Positions 25,569 to 34,861 are shown, counted from the stretch's first letter. The stretch: 64,000 nucleotides of DNA from Propionivibrio dicarboxylicus (GCF_900099695.1 NZ_FNCY01000003.1:124001-188000), one strand, 5' to 3'. The notes: a model not told the origin generated them from the letters alone. Translations and numbers: made by a program.

Positions 25569-26726
25569 ATGCCCGCAACCCCCATCACGCCCCCGATGCA
25601 GGACGACAAGATCGCCTGGGTCCGGGTCTCTTCCTGCTTCCTGCCGCTGGCGACGCCGATCAGCGACGCCAAGGTGCTGACCGGCCGGCAGAAGCCGATG
25701 ACCGAGATCGCCATCCTCTTTGCCGAAATCGAAACCACCGGCGGACACAGCGGCATCGGCTTCAGCTATTCGAAGCGCGCCGGTGGCCCGGGCCAGTTCG
25801 CCCATGCCAAGGAAATCGTCGATCGCCTGCTCGGCGAAGACCCGAACGACATCGCCCGCCTCTGGGACAAACTCTGCTGGGCCGGCGCCTCGGTCGGTCG
25901 CAGCGGCCTGTCGACGCAGGCGATCGGCGCCTTCGACGTGGCGCTCTGGGACATGAAAGCCAAGCGCGCCGGACTGCCGCTCGCCAAGCTGCTCGGCGCC
26001 CATCGCGACTCGGTGCGTTGCTACAACACCTCGGGCGGATTCCTGCACACGCCGCTCGAGCAACTGCTCGTCAACACCCGCCTGTCGCGTGAAAAGGGCA
26101 TCGGCGGCATCAAGCTCAAGGTCGGCCAACCCGACTGCGCGCTCGACATCCGTCGCGTCGAGGCGGTGCGCAAGCACCTCGGCGACGACTTCCCGCTGAT
26201 GGTCGATGCCAACCAGCAATGGGACCGCCCGACAGCGCAGCGCATGTGCCGCATCTTCGAGCAGTTCAACCTGATCTGGATCGAGGAGCCGCTCGACTGC
26301 TACGACAACGAGGGCCACGCCGCGCTCGCGGCGCAGTTCGACACGCCGATCGCCACCGGTGAAATGCTCACCAGCGCCGCCGAACACGCCGAACTGATCC
26401 GGCACCGCGCCGCCGACTACGTCATGCCCGACGCGCCGCGCGTCGGCGGCATCACGCCCTTCCTCAAGGTCGCCGGTCTCGCCGAGCACGCCGGCCTGAT
26501 GCTGGCGCCGCACTTCGCCATGGAACTGCACGTCCATCTCGCCGCCGCCTACCCGCGCGAACCCTGGGTCGAGCATTTTGAATGGCTCGAACCGCTCTTC
26601 AACGAACGCCTCGAGACTGCCGACGGCCGCATGCTGGTGCCAAAGCGCCCCGGCCTCGGCGTCAGCATCAGCGAGCAGGCGCGGCGCTGGACGCGCGAAC
26701 AGTTCGAGGTCGGCCAGCGCCCCTGA
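25569..26726 (+). CDS. L-talarate/galactarate dehydratase (enolase superfamily)
   Basis: A 385-residue enolase-superfamily acid-sugar dehydratase. Catalytic residues are visible: Lys in GIKLKVGQP, metal ligands in MVDANQQWD, WIEEPLD and ATGEML, and the His base in APHFAMELH. Long stretches, including ATPISDAKVLTGRQKPMTE, KRAGLPLAKLLGAHRDSV and VEHFEWLEPLFNE, follow the Salmonella L-talarate/galactarate dehydratase closely from memory. It removes water from galactarate or L-talarate to give 5-keto-4-deoxyglucarate. GAGAGGAA precedes the ATG. Followed by a Bug-type binding protein gene, likely for uptake of the same acid. Confidence 0.9.
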   Translation: MPATPITPPMQDDKIAWVRVSSCFLPLATPISDAKVLTGRQKPMTEIAILFAEIETTGGHSGIGFSYSKRAGGPGQFAHAKEIVDRLLGEDPNDIARLWDKLCWAGASVGRSGLSTQAIGAFDVALWDMKAKRAGLPLAKLLGAHRDSVRCYNTSGGFLHTPLEQLLVNTRLSREKGIGGIKLKVGQPDCALDIRRVEAVRKHLGDDFPLMVDANQQWDRPTAQRMCRIFEQFNLIWIEEPLDCYDNEGHAALAAQFDTPIATGEMLTSAAEHAELIRHRAADYVMPDAPRVGGITPFLKVAGLAEHAGLMLAPHFAMELHVHLAAAYPREPWVEHFEWLEPLFNERLETADGRMLVPKRPGLGVSISEQARRWTREQFEVGQRP

Positions 26727-26859
26727 TTCATTTGTCATCGTATCGACCGGATCGACGCGCTTCACCGGCGACGCTCCTTAGCTTTTTGCATTTGCGCGGC
26801 ATCCCGTGTCCCGAAGATGCCGCGCCCGACCCCGGGACATCCAGCAGGAGGTTCACTCG

Positions 26860-27822
26860 ATGAAAAAGCTTCTGACCGCGCTACTGACAGGCTGCGCGCT
26901 CGCCGCCGGCGCCCAGGCCGCCGGCTATCCCGACAAGCCGGTGACGATGATCGTCCCTTTCGCCCCCGGCGGTTCGACCGACATGGTGGCGCGGTTGATG
27001 ACGACGAAGATGGGCGAGAAACTCGGCCAGCCCTTCATCGTCGAAAACAAACCGGGCGCCACCGGCGCCATCGGCGCGACGCAGGTCAAACGTGCGGCGC
27101 CCGACGGTTACACGCTGCTCGTCGCCTCGATCGGCATCTACGCCACCAACCCCTTCCTGCAGAAGAATCTCTCGTACGACCCGATGAAGGATTTCGACCT
27201 GATGACGGTGGCCGTGCGTTCGCCGAACGTCCTCTTCGTCAATCCGAACATCCCGGTCAATAACGTTGCCGAACTGGTCGCCTACCTGAAGAAAAACCCG
27301 AACAAGATGAGCTTCGTCACCTCCGGCGCCGGGACTTCAGACCACCTTTCGGCCGCGCTCTTCTGGCAGAAGACCGGCACCAGCGGCATTCACGTCCCCT
27401 ACAAGGGCGGCGCCCCGGCCATTGCCGACGTCATCGCCGGCCACGCCGACGCCTCGTTCCAGAACCTCAATGTCGTCAGCGGCCACATCAAGGCCGGCAA
27501 GCTGAAGGCACTGGCGATCACGTCGGAAAAACGCTCGCCGCTGCTACCCGACGTGCCGACCATGGCCGAAGCCGGCATCGCCGACATGGTGGTCTATTCG
27601 TGGCAGGCGATCGCCGCGCCGAAGGGCCTGCCGGCGGACATCCGGAACGCGCTGCACGGCGCCATGGTGGCGACGCTGAAGGACGCCGAGATCGCCAAGA
27701 AGATGACCGACCCCGGCTTCGAAATCGTCGCCAATACGCCGCAGGAATTCGCGAGCTTCCTGCAGCAGGAACAGGCCCGCTGGAAGACCGTCATCGAGAC
27801 TGGCAAGATCACGCTCGACTAA
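26860..27822 (+). CDS. Bug/TctC family tripartite tricarboxylate transporter binding protein
   Basis: A 320-residue periplasmic binding protein with a signal peptide (MKKLLTALLTGCALAAGAQA). Family motifs: YPDKPVTMIVPFAPGGSTD, ENKPGATGAIGATQVKRAAPDGYTLL (near residues 59-84) and HVPYKGGAPAIADVIAGHAD. Bug proteins bind carboxylates; no TctAB permease genes are in the window, so it must use permeases encoded elsewhere or act as a sensor. AGGAGG lies eight bases before the ATG. It lies 133 bases after the dehydratase and is likely under the same LacI repressor. Confidence 0.92.
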   Translation: MKKLLTALLTGCALAAGAQAAGYPDKPVTMIVPFAPGGSTDMVARLMTTKMGEKLGQPFIVENKPGATGAIGATQVKRAAPDGYTLLVASIGIYATNPFLQKNLSYDPMKDFDLMTVAVRSPNVLFVNPNIPVNNVAELVAYLKKNPNKMSFVTSGAGTSDHLSAALFWQKTGTSGIHVPYKGGAPAIADVIAGHADASFQNLNVVSGHIKAGKLKALAITSEKRSPLLPDVPTMAEAGIADMVVYSWQAIAAPKGLPADIRNALHGAMVATLKDAEIAKKMTDPGFEIVANTPQEFASFLQQEQARWKTVIETGKITLD

Positions 27823-27824
27823 GC

Positions 27825-27870
27825 GCCTATTTGGCAGGGATCGTGGCCCGCGAGCCCGATCGAAATAGGC
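27825..27870 (+). terminator. Possible terminator after the Bug gene
   Basis: GCCTATTT (27825-27832) pairs perfectly with AAATAGGC (27863-27870) across a long GC-rich loop; a short T-run (CTTTTG) begins ten bases later. A weak candidate because of the loop length. Confidence 0.35.
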
Positions 27871-27888
27871 TCCGATCCCGCTTTTGCA

Positions 27889-27934
27889 ATAAAAACGCCG
27901 CCGATCGCCCGGTACAACCGGACAATCGGCGGCG
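27889..27934 (-). terminator. Rho-independent terminator after the LysR gene
   Basis: On the minus strand a 10-base stem (CGCCGCCGAT with ATCGGCGGCG, 27934-27896) containing an inner CCGG pair is followed by TTTTTATT. It lies 26 bases beyond the LysR stop. Confidence 0.75.
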
Positions 27935-27960
27935 CGTCGTGATCGACGGCGCGATGCCCT

Positions 27961-28878
27961 TCAGTTGGTTTCGGTTTCGCGGTAGGCCGCCGCCTGCTCG
28001 TGCAGCCACTTGCTGAAGACCTGCAGCGAGGCCGAGCCGGCGTGATCCTCGGGATAGACGAGGTAGTACGCGCGCTTGCTGCGCAGCGCATACGGACACG
28101 GGCAGACGAGTTCGCCCGAAGCGATTTCCTTCTGCACGAAGAAGCGCGGCACGAGTGCGACGCCCAGCCCGGCCTGCGCCGCCGGAATCAGCATCGAAAA
28201 GAGTTCGTAGCGCGCACCGCCCATGACGTTGACGCCGCTGACACCGACCATCTCGAACCATTGCCGCCAGGCATCCGAACGCGCCGACTGATGCAGGAGT
28301 TCCATCGTCGCCAGTTCCTGCGGCTCGACCAGGACGCGCCCCTTGAGCAGGTCGGGACTGCAGACCGGCACCATCTCCTCGCCGAACAGGTATTCGATCA
28401 CCGCACCGGGCCAGATCGGATCGCCGAAATGGATCGCCGCATCGAAGGGCGTGTCGTTGAACATGAAGGGTTCGGCACGCGTCGCAAGATCGATGCTGAT
28501 GCCGGGATGATGGGCGCGAAAATCGGTCAGGCGCGGGATCAGCCAGCGCGAGGCGAAGGTCGGGATCGCCGCGAGTTCGAGCACGCCGCCGGCGCCGCGA
28601 TGCGCCATCAGCGACAGCGTGTCGTGCTCCAGACGATTGAGGTTCTCGCGCACCTGCCGCGCATAGAGCTGCCCCGCCTCGGAAAGCGTCACCCGCTTCT
28701 TGATGCGGTTGAACAGCGCAACGCCGAGATACTCCTCCAGCGCCGAAATCTGCCGGCAGACGGCACTCTGGGTCAGCGACAACTCCTCCGCGGCGCGCGT
28801 GAAGCTCTGGTGTCGCGCGGCCGTTTCGAAAGCAATCAGGAGCTCCGTCCCCGGAATTTTTCTTCTCATGGCATCCAT
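27961..28878 (-). CDS. LysR-type regulator, GcvA-like
   Basis: A regulator of about 305 residues with an N-terminal winged helix (LIAFETAARHQSFTRAAEEL, then LTQSAVCRQISALEEYLGVALF) and a C-terminal substrate-binding domain. The RAAEEL-SLTQSAVCRQI pattern places it near the GcvA/AmpR group. The start is uncertain: 28878, 28869 and 28896 are all in frame and none has a good RBS. Its targets are unknown; it is convergent with the Bug gene and faces away from the Nfn operon, across about 430 bases. Confidence 0.85.
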   Translation of the reverse strand: MDAMRRKIPGTELLIAFETAARHQSFTRAAEELSLTQSAVCRQISALEEYLGVALFNRIKKRVTLSEAGQLYARQVRENLNRLEHDTLSLMAHRGAGGVLELAAIPTFASRWLIPRLTDFRAHHPGISIDLATRAEPFMFNDTPFDAAIHFGDPIWPGAVIEYLFGEEMVPVCSPDLLKGRVLVEPQELATMELLHQSARSDAWRQWFEMVGVSGVNVMGGARYELFSMLIPAAQAGLGVALVPRFFVQKEIASGELVCPCPYALRSKRAYYLVYPEDHAGSASLQVFSKWLHEQAAAYRETETN

Positions 28879-29314
28879 TCCAGAATTGCACAACATTGTT
28901 ACTATACCTTGATAAAGCCGCCAGATATATGAAAAGGCAATAGCACGGCAGTAAAAAATGCCGGCCCCCGGGCGCAAAACAGACACTCCACCGACACCCG
29001 CGAGGCGACTGAGGCCGCAGCACCAACTCGCCTGCCCTCTTTGCGCCGAAGCGGCTCGCTACCTGGCCTTGTTTTTCGAGCGACGGCTGAGATCGTTCCG
29101 CAATCGCATCACGTTGTAACAAGACAGCGATTTCTTCGGCGCCAGAAATGTGCAAAATGACCCGGACGTCGTTGCGGATATAAACAAGAAAACCCCAACA
29201 CAAAACACCAGCGCGACGACGTCACCACCGCCCGAAACAACAGCCGGGTCGTCCTGCCGCTGTCGGTGTCCGGGCTTTGATCACCAGAACAATCAGGGTA
29301 AGGAAGCAAGCACC
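28879..29314. other. Divergent intergenic region between the LysR gene and the Nfn-Kor operon
   Basis: About 430 bases with no convincing gene. Near the LysR start is a small dyad, ACAACATTGTT, possibly an autoregulatory LysR site. Before the operon, ATGACC (29157-29162), 16 bases, then TATAAA (29179-29184) is a weak sigma70 candidate leaving a leader of about 125 bases. I looked for a sigma54 or FNR box and found none with correct spacing. Confidence 0.4.
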
Positions 29315-30277
29315 ATGGCAAATTTCGAAATCGTGGCGCGCGAGGACTTCTCCGACGTCACGTACCTGCTTGAAGTACGTCACCCGTTAATGGCCAAGGC
29401 GGCCAAGCCCGGACAGTTCGTCATCGTCATGCTCCACGAGCACGGTGAACGCATCCCGCTGACCATCGCCGACTATGACGTCGACAAAGGCACGATCACG
29501 CTGGTGATCCAGGCCGTCGGCAAGACCACGCGCGAAATGCAGGACGCCTGCAAGGTCGGCACCTCGCTCTACGCGCTGGTCGGCCCGATGGGCGTGCCGA
29601 GCACCATCGGCCACGCGCGCAAGGTCGTCTGCGTCGGTGGCGGCCTCGGCGTCGCCCCGGTCTATCCGCAGGCCCGCGCCTACAAGGAATCCGGCGCTTA
29701 TGTCATCGGCGTCGTCGGTTTCCGCAACAAGGACCTGGTCTTCTGGGACGACAAGTTCCGCGCCTGCTGCGATGAATTCATCATCTGTTCCGACGACGGC
29801 TCGGTCGGCATCAAGGGCCTCGTCACGCTCGGCCTCGAACAGGCGATCCAGCGCCACCGCGACATCGACGAAGTCGTCGCCATCGGCCCGATGATCATGA
29901 TGAAGGGATGCGCCGACACGACGCGGCCCTACGGCATCAAGACCATGGTCAGCCTCAACCCGCTGATGGTCGATGGAACCGGCATGTGCGGCGGTTGCCG
30001 CGTCAAGGTCGGCGACAAGGTCAAGTTCGCCTGCGTCGACGGCCCCGACTTCGACGGCCACAAGGTCGACTTCCTCGACATGATGACCCGCCTGCGCCGC
30101 TACTCGAAGGAAGAGCGCATGGCGCTCGACCACTGGAACGAGGACAAGGCCTGTCGTATGCAGAAAGCGGCCGAGGCCGCGGTCAACGCGGCGATGGGCA
30201 CCGAATCTGCCGCCAAACCGGCCAACGAATCTGCCAAAAAGCCGGCCGCCAAGCGCGCCCGGCCGGCCAAGGCCTGA
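29315..30277 (+). CDS. nfnA: NfnA/SudB-type ferredoxin:NADP oxidoreductase small subunit
   Basis: A 320-residue FAD/NAD-binding reductase of the ferredoxin-NADP reductase superfamily. Features in order: FAD-binding barrel, nucleotide-binding domain (VVCVGGGLGVAPVYPQARAY), and a C-terminal [2Fe-2S] motif with cysteines in GTGMCGGCRVKVGDKVKFAC. In NfnAB this subunit takes electrons from NADH, and the pair bifurcates between NADPH, NAD and ferredoxin. The last 30 residues are an Ala/Lys-rich tail absent from typical NfnA. AAGGAAG precedes the ATG. First gene of the operon. Confidence 0.9.
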   Translation: MANFEIVAREDFSDVTYLLEVRHPLMAKAAKPGQFVIVMLHEHGERIPLTIADYDVDKGTITLVIQAVGKTTREMQDACKVGTSLYALVGPMGVPSTIGHARKVVCVGGGLGVAPVYPQARAYKESGAYVIGVVGFRNKDLVFWDDKFRACCDEFIICSDDGSVGIKGLVTLGLEQAIQRHRDIDEVVAIGPMIMMKGCADTTRPYGIKTMVSLNPLMVDGTGMCGGCRVKVGDKVKFACVDGPDFDGHKVDFLDMMTRLRRYSKEERMALDHWNEDKACRMQKAAEAAVNAAMGTESAAKPANESAKKPAAKRARPAKA

Positions 30278-30334
30278 GCGGCAGCAGCGACCAACGCAGT
30301 CCCCTTTCACGCACTTATATCAAGGCAGGACCCC

Positions 30335-31828
30335 ATGGCGAAAAAGAAAACCATCCGGACGATTCCCCAGGAACGCACGCCGATGCCCGAACAGGCACCG
30401 GCGATCCGGGCGAAGAACTTTGAAGAAGTGGCATGCGGTTATCATCCCGACGACGCCCTGCGCGAATCCGAGCGCTGCCTCGTCTGCCCCGACCAGCCCT
30501 GCGTCTCGGGCTGCCCGGTCGGCATCAACATCCCCGGCTTCATCCAGAAGATCAACGCGAAGGACCTGCGCGGCGCCTACGACATCCTGACCCAGACCAG
30601 CCTGCTGCCGGCGATCTGCGGCCGCGTCTGCCCGCAGGAAAACCAGTGCGAAGGCGTGTGCACGGTCGGCGAATCGCTCGAAGCCGTCGCCATCGGCCGG
30701 CTCGAACGCTTCGTCGGCGACACCGCCATCCGCGAAGGCTGGGCCAACATTCCCTACATCGAGAAGAACGGCTTCAAGGTCGGCGTCGTCGGTTCCGGCC
30801 CAGCCGGCATGGCCTGCGCCGCCGACATGGCCAAGGCCGGTTGTGAGGTCACCGTCTTCGAGGCCTTCCACCAGGCCGGCGGTGTGCTCAAGTACGGCAT
30901 CCCCGACTTCCGCCTGCCGAACACGGTGATCGACGCTGAAATCGCCAACCTCATCAAACTCGGCGTCAAGTTCGAATGCAACACCCTCGTCGGTCGCCTG
31001 TTCACGCTTGAGCAGATGATTTCCGAGATGGGTTTCGACGCGGTCTTCGTCGGCGTCGGCGCCGGCTACCCGACGACGCTCGGCATCCCCGGCGACTCGC
31101 TCAACGGCGTGCTCTCGGCCAACGAACTCCTGACGCGCTGCAACCTGATGCGCGCCCGCGACTTCCCGAACTTCGACACGCCGCAGCCGATCGGCAAGCG
31201 CGTCGCCGTCGTCGGCGCCGGCAACACGGCGATGGACGCGACGCGCGTCTCCGTCCGCCTCGGCGCCGAGAAGGTCTATTGCGTCTATCGCCGCTCGCAG
31301 AAGGAAGCGCCGGCCCGCGCCGAAGAACTGCACCACGCCACCGAGGAAGGCGTCGAATTCCACTGGCTGACCCATCCGATCGCCATCCTCAACGACGGCG
31401 AAGGCAAGGTGCGCGGCATGCGCTGCGTGCGCATGGAACTCGGCGAACCCGACGAGTCCGGCCGGCGTCGCCCGGTGCCCGTACCCGGCAGCGAATTCGA
31501 CTTCGAAGTCGACATGGTCGTCTATGCCATTGGCACCAACGCCAACCCGATCATGGGCCAGACCTCGGGGTTGCGGCTCAACAAGTGGGGCTACATCGAC
31601 ACCGATGAAACGCTGGCGACCTCGCTGGCCGGCGTCTTCGCCGGCGGCGACATCGTCACCGGCGCCGCCACCGTCATCGAAGCGATGGGCGCCGGACGGC
31701 GCGCCGCCAAGAGCATGAAGGCCTACCTCGGCCTGCGTGACGACGACGCCCCCTACGACGCCGGCGCCGACACCTTGTTCGGCATCGACAGCGGAGAACG
31801 CGCCTTCGTGCGGTTGAAGACCGCCTGA
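30335..31828 (+). CDS. nfnB: NfnB/GltD-like NADPH oxidoreductase large subunit
   Basis: A 497-residue iron-sulfur flavoprotein. Cysteines for two [4Fe-4S] clusters lie near residues 48-60 (CLVCPDQPCVSGCPVG) and 95-109 (CGRVCPQENQCEGVC). FAD binding follows (VGVVGSGPAGMACAADMAKA), then NADPH binding (RVAVVGAGNTAMDATRVSVR), and the C-terminal FAD motif GVFAGGDIVTGAATVIEAMG. It pairs with NfnA rather than a glutamate synthase large subunit, which is absent here. It lies 57 bases after nfnA. Confidence 0.9.
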   Translation: MAKKKTIRTIPQERTPMPEQAPAIRAKNFEEVACGYHPDDALRESERCLVCPDQPCVSGCPVGINIPGFIQKINAKDLRGAYDILTQTSLLPAICGRVCPQENQCEGVCTVGESLEAVAIGRLERFVGDTAIREGWANIPYIEKNGFKVGVVGSGPAGMACAADMAKAGCEVTVFEAFHQAGGVLKYGIPDFRLPNTVIDAEIANLIKLGVKFECNTLVGRLFTLEQMISEMGFDAVFVGVGAGYPTTLGIPGDSLNGVLSANELLTRCNLMRARDFPNFDTPQPIGKRVAVVGAGNTAMDATRVSVRLGAEKVYCVYRRSQKEAPARAEELHHATEEGVEFHWLTHPIAILNDGEGKVRGMRCVRMELGEPDESGRRRPVPVPGSEFDFEVDMVVYAIGTNANPIMGQTSGLRLNKWGYIDTDETLATSLAGVFAGGDIVTGAATVIEAMGAGRRAAKSMKAYLGLRDDDAPYDAGADTLFGIDSGERAFVRLKTA

Positions 31829-31878
31829 CGACCGCACCGATCCAATCCCTCGAACGGAAATCTTTGGAAATTCCCGAC

Positions 31879-33792
31879 ATGAGCGCACAGAAAACAAGCA
31901 AGAAGACAACCGGCAAGAGCGCCGGCAAGAGCAGCGCAAAGGCGGCCGGCCCGGCCGTCACCGAGCTCAAGGAACACATCGTCGAAATCATCAGCGACTC
32001 GGGTGAAGGCGCCCAGCGCTGCGGCCAGTCGCTCGGCTCGATCGCCGCGCGCATGGGCAACGGCATCTGGACGACCGAGATCATCCCGGCCGAGATCCGG
32101 CCGCCGGCCCGCAGCGTCGCCGGCGCCAGCGGCAACCGCATCCGCATCGGCTCGGGCTACATCACCAACGGCGGCGACCAGACCGACCTCGTCGTCGCCT
32201 TCAACGAACAGGTGCTGCTCGGCCGCGTCCGCGCCCGCGAACTCAAGCCGAACTGCATCATCCTGCTCGAAAGCATGTGGCGCACGCACAATGACATCAA
32301 CATCGCGATGGCCTACAAGGAAACCTACAGCCGTCTCGTCGAAGCCGGCTATCAGGTGCGCGAAGTGCCGATGGAGCAGGAGTGCCTGAAGCTGACGCCG
32401 GACGCCAAGCGCGGCAAGAACATGTTCGCGCTCGGCATGCTCTGCTACCTGTACAGCTTCGACCTGCAGGCGGCGCGCGACCAGATCGCGCTGACCTTCG
32501 GCAAGAAGGCGCAGACCATCATTGATGCCAATGTCGTACTTCTCGAAGCCGGGCACAAGTGGGCGTCGGAGAACTTCGACTATCGCTTCTGCATTCCGGC
32601 GACGCCGGCCAAGCAGGCTCAGATCGCCACCAACGGCAACACCGCACTGGCGCTGGGCGTCATGGCCTCGGGCATGGAACTGTGCGCGATGTACCCGATC
32701 ACGCCGGCGACTTCGGCCTCGCACTACCTCTCCGATGTCTTCGAGAAAGTCGGCGGCCTCGTGCATCAGGCCGAAGACGAAATCGCCGCCTGCGCCTTCG
32801 CCGTCGGCGCCTCGTATGCGAGCAAGTGCACGGTGACGATCACCTCGGGACCGGGCTATTCGCTCAAGCAGGAAGCCATCGGCCTCGCCGTCATGGCCGA
32901 GATTCCTCTTGTCGTCGTCAACGTCCAGCGCGGCGGCCCGAGCACCGGCCAGCCGACCAAGTCCGAACAGGGCGACCTGATGACTGCCATCTACGGCAGC
33001 CACGGCGACGCGCCGAAGGTCGTCATGGCGCCGGCGACGATCGAGGAATGCTTCTACTCGATGATCACCGCGCGCAAGATCGCCGAATCCTTCAACACCG
33101 TCGTCGTCGTGCTCACCGACGCCATGCTCGCCACCTCGCAGCAGCCCTTCGCGCGGCCACAATTCAACGAAGCCTGGCTGGCGCCCCCCATCGACCAGAG
33201 CGCCGTCCCCGACGGCGCCAAGCCCTACGACTGGGACGCGACGACCGGCATCGCCCGCCGCTTCATCCCCGGCCAACCCGGCGGCATGCACACCGTCACC
33301 GGCCTCGCACACGACCGCCAGAGCCACGTCGCCTATGACCCCGACATCAACCAGGAAGGCCTGCGTGCGCGCAGCCTGAAGATCGCGGCGCTGCAGAAGA
33401 CGTTGCTGCCGCCGGAAGTCGTCGGCGACGACAAGGGCGACCTGCTCGTCGTCGGCTGGGGCAGCACCAAGGGCGCCATCGAGGAAGCCGCCGCGGCGCT
33501 GCGCGCCGAAGGCAAGAAGGTTTCGAGCGTGCATCTGCGCTTCCTGCAGCCGATGCAGCCCGGCATCAAGGAAATCCTGCAGCGTTTCAAGAAGGTCATG
33601 ACGATCGAGACGAACTGGAGCGACGATCCGGCCGACGAGATCATCGACGAAACCAACCGCCGCTACTCGGCGCTGGCGACGCTCCTGCGCGCCCGTTACC
33701 TCGTCGATGTCGATTGCTGGACCGAGGTCAAGGGACAACCCGTCAAGCCCAGCACCATTCGCCGCGTTCTCCTCGACAAGCTGCAAAAATAA
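31879..33792 (+). CDS. korA: 2-oxoacid:ferredoxin oxidoreductase, fused gamma-alpha subunit
   Basis: A 637-residue subunit. Residues about 35-220 are a gamma domain (SDSGEGAQRCGQSLGSIAAR) and about 250-630 the alpha domain (CAMYPITPATSASHYLSDVF; NVQRGGPSTGQPTKSEQGDL), the gamma-alpha fusion of KorA/VorA enzymes. It oxidises a 2-oxoacid-CoA couple, most likely 2-oxoglutarate to succinyl-CoA, reducing ferredoxin. The start at 31879 is an ATG with GGAAA upstream. The first 25 residues are Lys/Ser/Ala-rich and disordered-looking. Twelve bases before korB. Confidence 0.9.
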   Translation: MSAQKTSKKTTGKSAGKSSAKAAGPAVTELKEHIVEIISDSGEGAQRCGQSLGSIAARMGNGIWTTEIIPAEIRPPARSVAGASGNRIRIGSGYITNGGDQTDLVVAFNEQVLLGRVRARELKPNCIILLESMWRTHNDINIAMAYKETYSRLVEAGYQVREVPMEQECLKLTPDAKRGKNMFALGMLCYLYSFDLQAARDQIALTFGKKAQTIIDANVVLLEAGHKWASENFDYRFCIPATPAKQAQIATNGNTALALGVMASGMELCAMYPITPATSASHYLSDVFEKVGGLVHQAEDEIAACAFAVGASYASKCTVTITSGPGYSLKQEAIGLAVMAEIPLVVVNVQRGGPSTGQPTKSEQGDLMTAIYGSHGDAPKVVMAPATIEECFYSMITARKIAESFNTVVVVLTDAMLATSQQPFARPQFNEAWLAPPIDQSAVPDGAKPYDWDATTGIARRFIPGQPGGMHTVTGLAHDRQSHVAYDPDINQEGLRARSLKIAALQKTLLPPEVVGDDKGDLLVVGWGSTKGAIEEAAAALRAEGKKVSSVHLRFLQPMQPGIKEILQRFKKVMTIETNWSDDPADEIIDETNRRYSALATLLRARYLVDVDCWTEVKGQPVKPSTIRRVLLDKLQK

Positions 33793-33804
33793 GGAACCGA
33801 GATC

Positions 33805-34758
33805 ATGAAATTTTCATCGACTGAATGCCTGCTCGATCTCTACGAAGAGAAGCTGGAACTCGAGGACTACCAGAGCGGCGTGCCGCGCTGGTGCACGGGC
33901 TGCGGCGACAACGCCATCCTGACCGCGGTGCAGCGCCTCTGCCGCGACGAAGGCCTGCGCCCCGAGAAGACCGTCTTCGTCTCCGGCATCGGCTGTTCGA
34001 GCCGCTTCCCGCACTACATGAAGACCTACGGCTTCCACGGCATCCACGGCCGCGCGCTGCCGATCGCCGAAGGCATCCGCCTCGCCCGCCCGGACCTGAC
34101 GATCTTCGTCAATACCGGTGACGGCGACTGCTGCAGCATCGGCGCGGCGCACTGGATCCACGCGCTGCGCTACAACATGAACCTGACCGTCTTCCTTCAT
34201 GACAACCAGATTTATGGCCTGACCAAGAAACAGGCGTCACCGACCTCGCCGATCGGCACCAAGAGCAACACGACGCCGCGCGGCAGCTATCTCGACGCGC
34301 TCAATCCGCTCAGCGTCGCGCTCGGCGTCGCGAACGCCTCGTTCATCGCCCAGGCTGTCGACTGGATTCCCGAAAGCCTGTTTGAAATCGTCAAGGCGGC
34401 CTATCACCACAAGGGCTTCTCCTTCGTGCGCATCCTGCAGCGCTGCCCGGAATGGCTGCCGAAGCTGCATGAAGCCGACATGCAGGAACCGGACGCGGTC
34501 CAGTTGCTGCATCACGAGAATGCGCTGCAGATCAGCCCGAACCTCGCCAAGGTCTACAAGAACCAGCTGAAGCACGACCCGCTCGACATCCACCGGGCGC
34601 GCGAAATCGCCTCGAGTACCGATGTCGTGCCGGTCGGCATCCTCTACCAGAACCGCGAGATTCCCTGCTACGAGGACACCCGTCAGACCGGCATCCTGCG
34701 CACGCCGGACATCGTGCGCAAGGGGCTGGAGGCCGAATTCGACAAGTACGAGGTCTGA
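33805..34758 (+). CDS. korB: 2-oxoacid:ferredoxin oxidoreductase beta subunit
   Basis: A 317-residue TPP-binding subunit. Cluster cysteines lie in RWCTGCGDNAIL and SGIGCSSRFPHY. The TPP/Mg motif is NTGDGDCCSIGAAHWIHALR followed by DNQIYGLTKKQASPTSPIGT. With KorA it makes the catalytic heterodimer. The specificity of KorAB (2-oxoglutarate, pyruvate or branched chain) cannot be settled by eye; 2-oxoglutarate is favoured by resemblance to the Thauera/Azoarcus enzymes. GGAACC precedes the ATG. Confidence 0.92.
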   Translation: MKFSSTECLLDLYEEKLELEDYQSGVPRWCTGCGDNAILTAVQRLCRDEGLRPEKTVFVSGIGCSSRFPHYMKTYGFHGIHGRALPIAEGIRLARPDLTIFVNTGDGDCCSIGAAHWIHALRYNMNLTVFLHDNQIYGLTKKQASPTSPIGTKSNTTPRGSYLDALNPLSVALGVANASFIAQAVDWIPESLFEIVKAAYHHKGFSFVRILQRCPEWLPKLHEADMQEPDAVQLLHHENALQISPNLAKVYKNQLKHDPLDIHRAREIASSTDVVPVGILYQNREIPCYEDTRQTGILRTPDIVRKGLEAEFDKYEV

Positions 34759-34778
34759 TCCGTTACACCATGCGACAC

Positions 34779-34800
34779 CCTCCGCCGTGCGCGGCGGAGG
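34779..34800 (+). repeat. Intercistronic hairpin between korB and the iron-sulfur fusion gene
   Basis: CCTCCGCC and GGCGGAGG pair perfectly across a six-base loop and no T-run follows. It could stabilise upstream mRNA or mark a processing site, allowing a different level of the downstream protein. Confidence 0.5.
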
Positions 34801-34861
34801 CCACCGATAAACAGCGTTCCGCCGCACCACCCGGCGAAACCCTTTGAGATGGCAGGATATT

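Noticed and set aside
28879-29314. FNR/ANR box before the Nfn-Kor operon
   Set aside because: TTGAT half-sites occur near 28910 and 29278 but neither has an ATCAA partner four bases away.
31753-33786. Minus-strand frame of more than 650 codons over korA
   Set aside because: Shadow of the korA reading frame; no RBS, no family features. The same holds for the frame at 34763-36976 and for 17322-18866.
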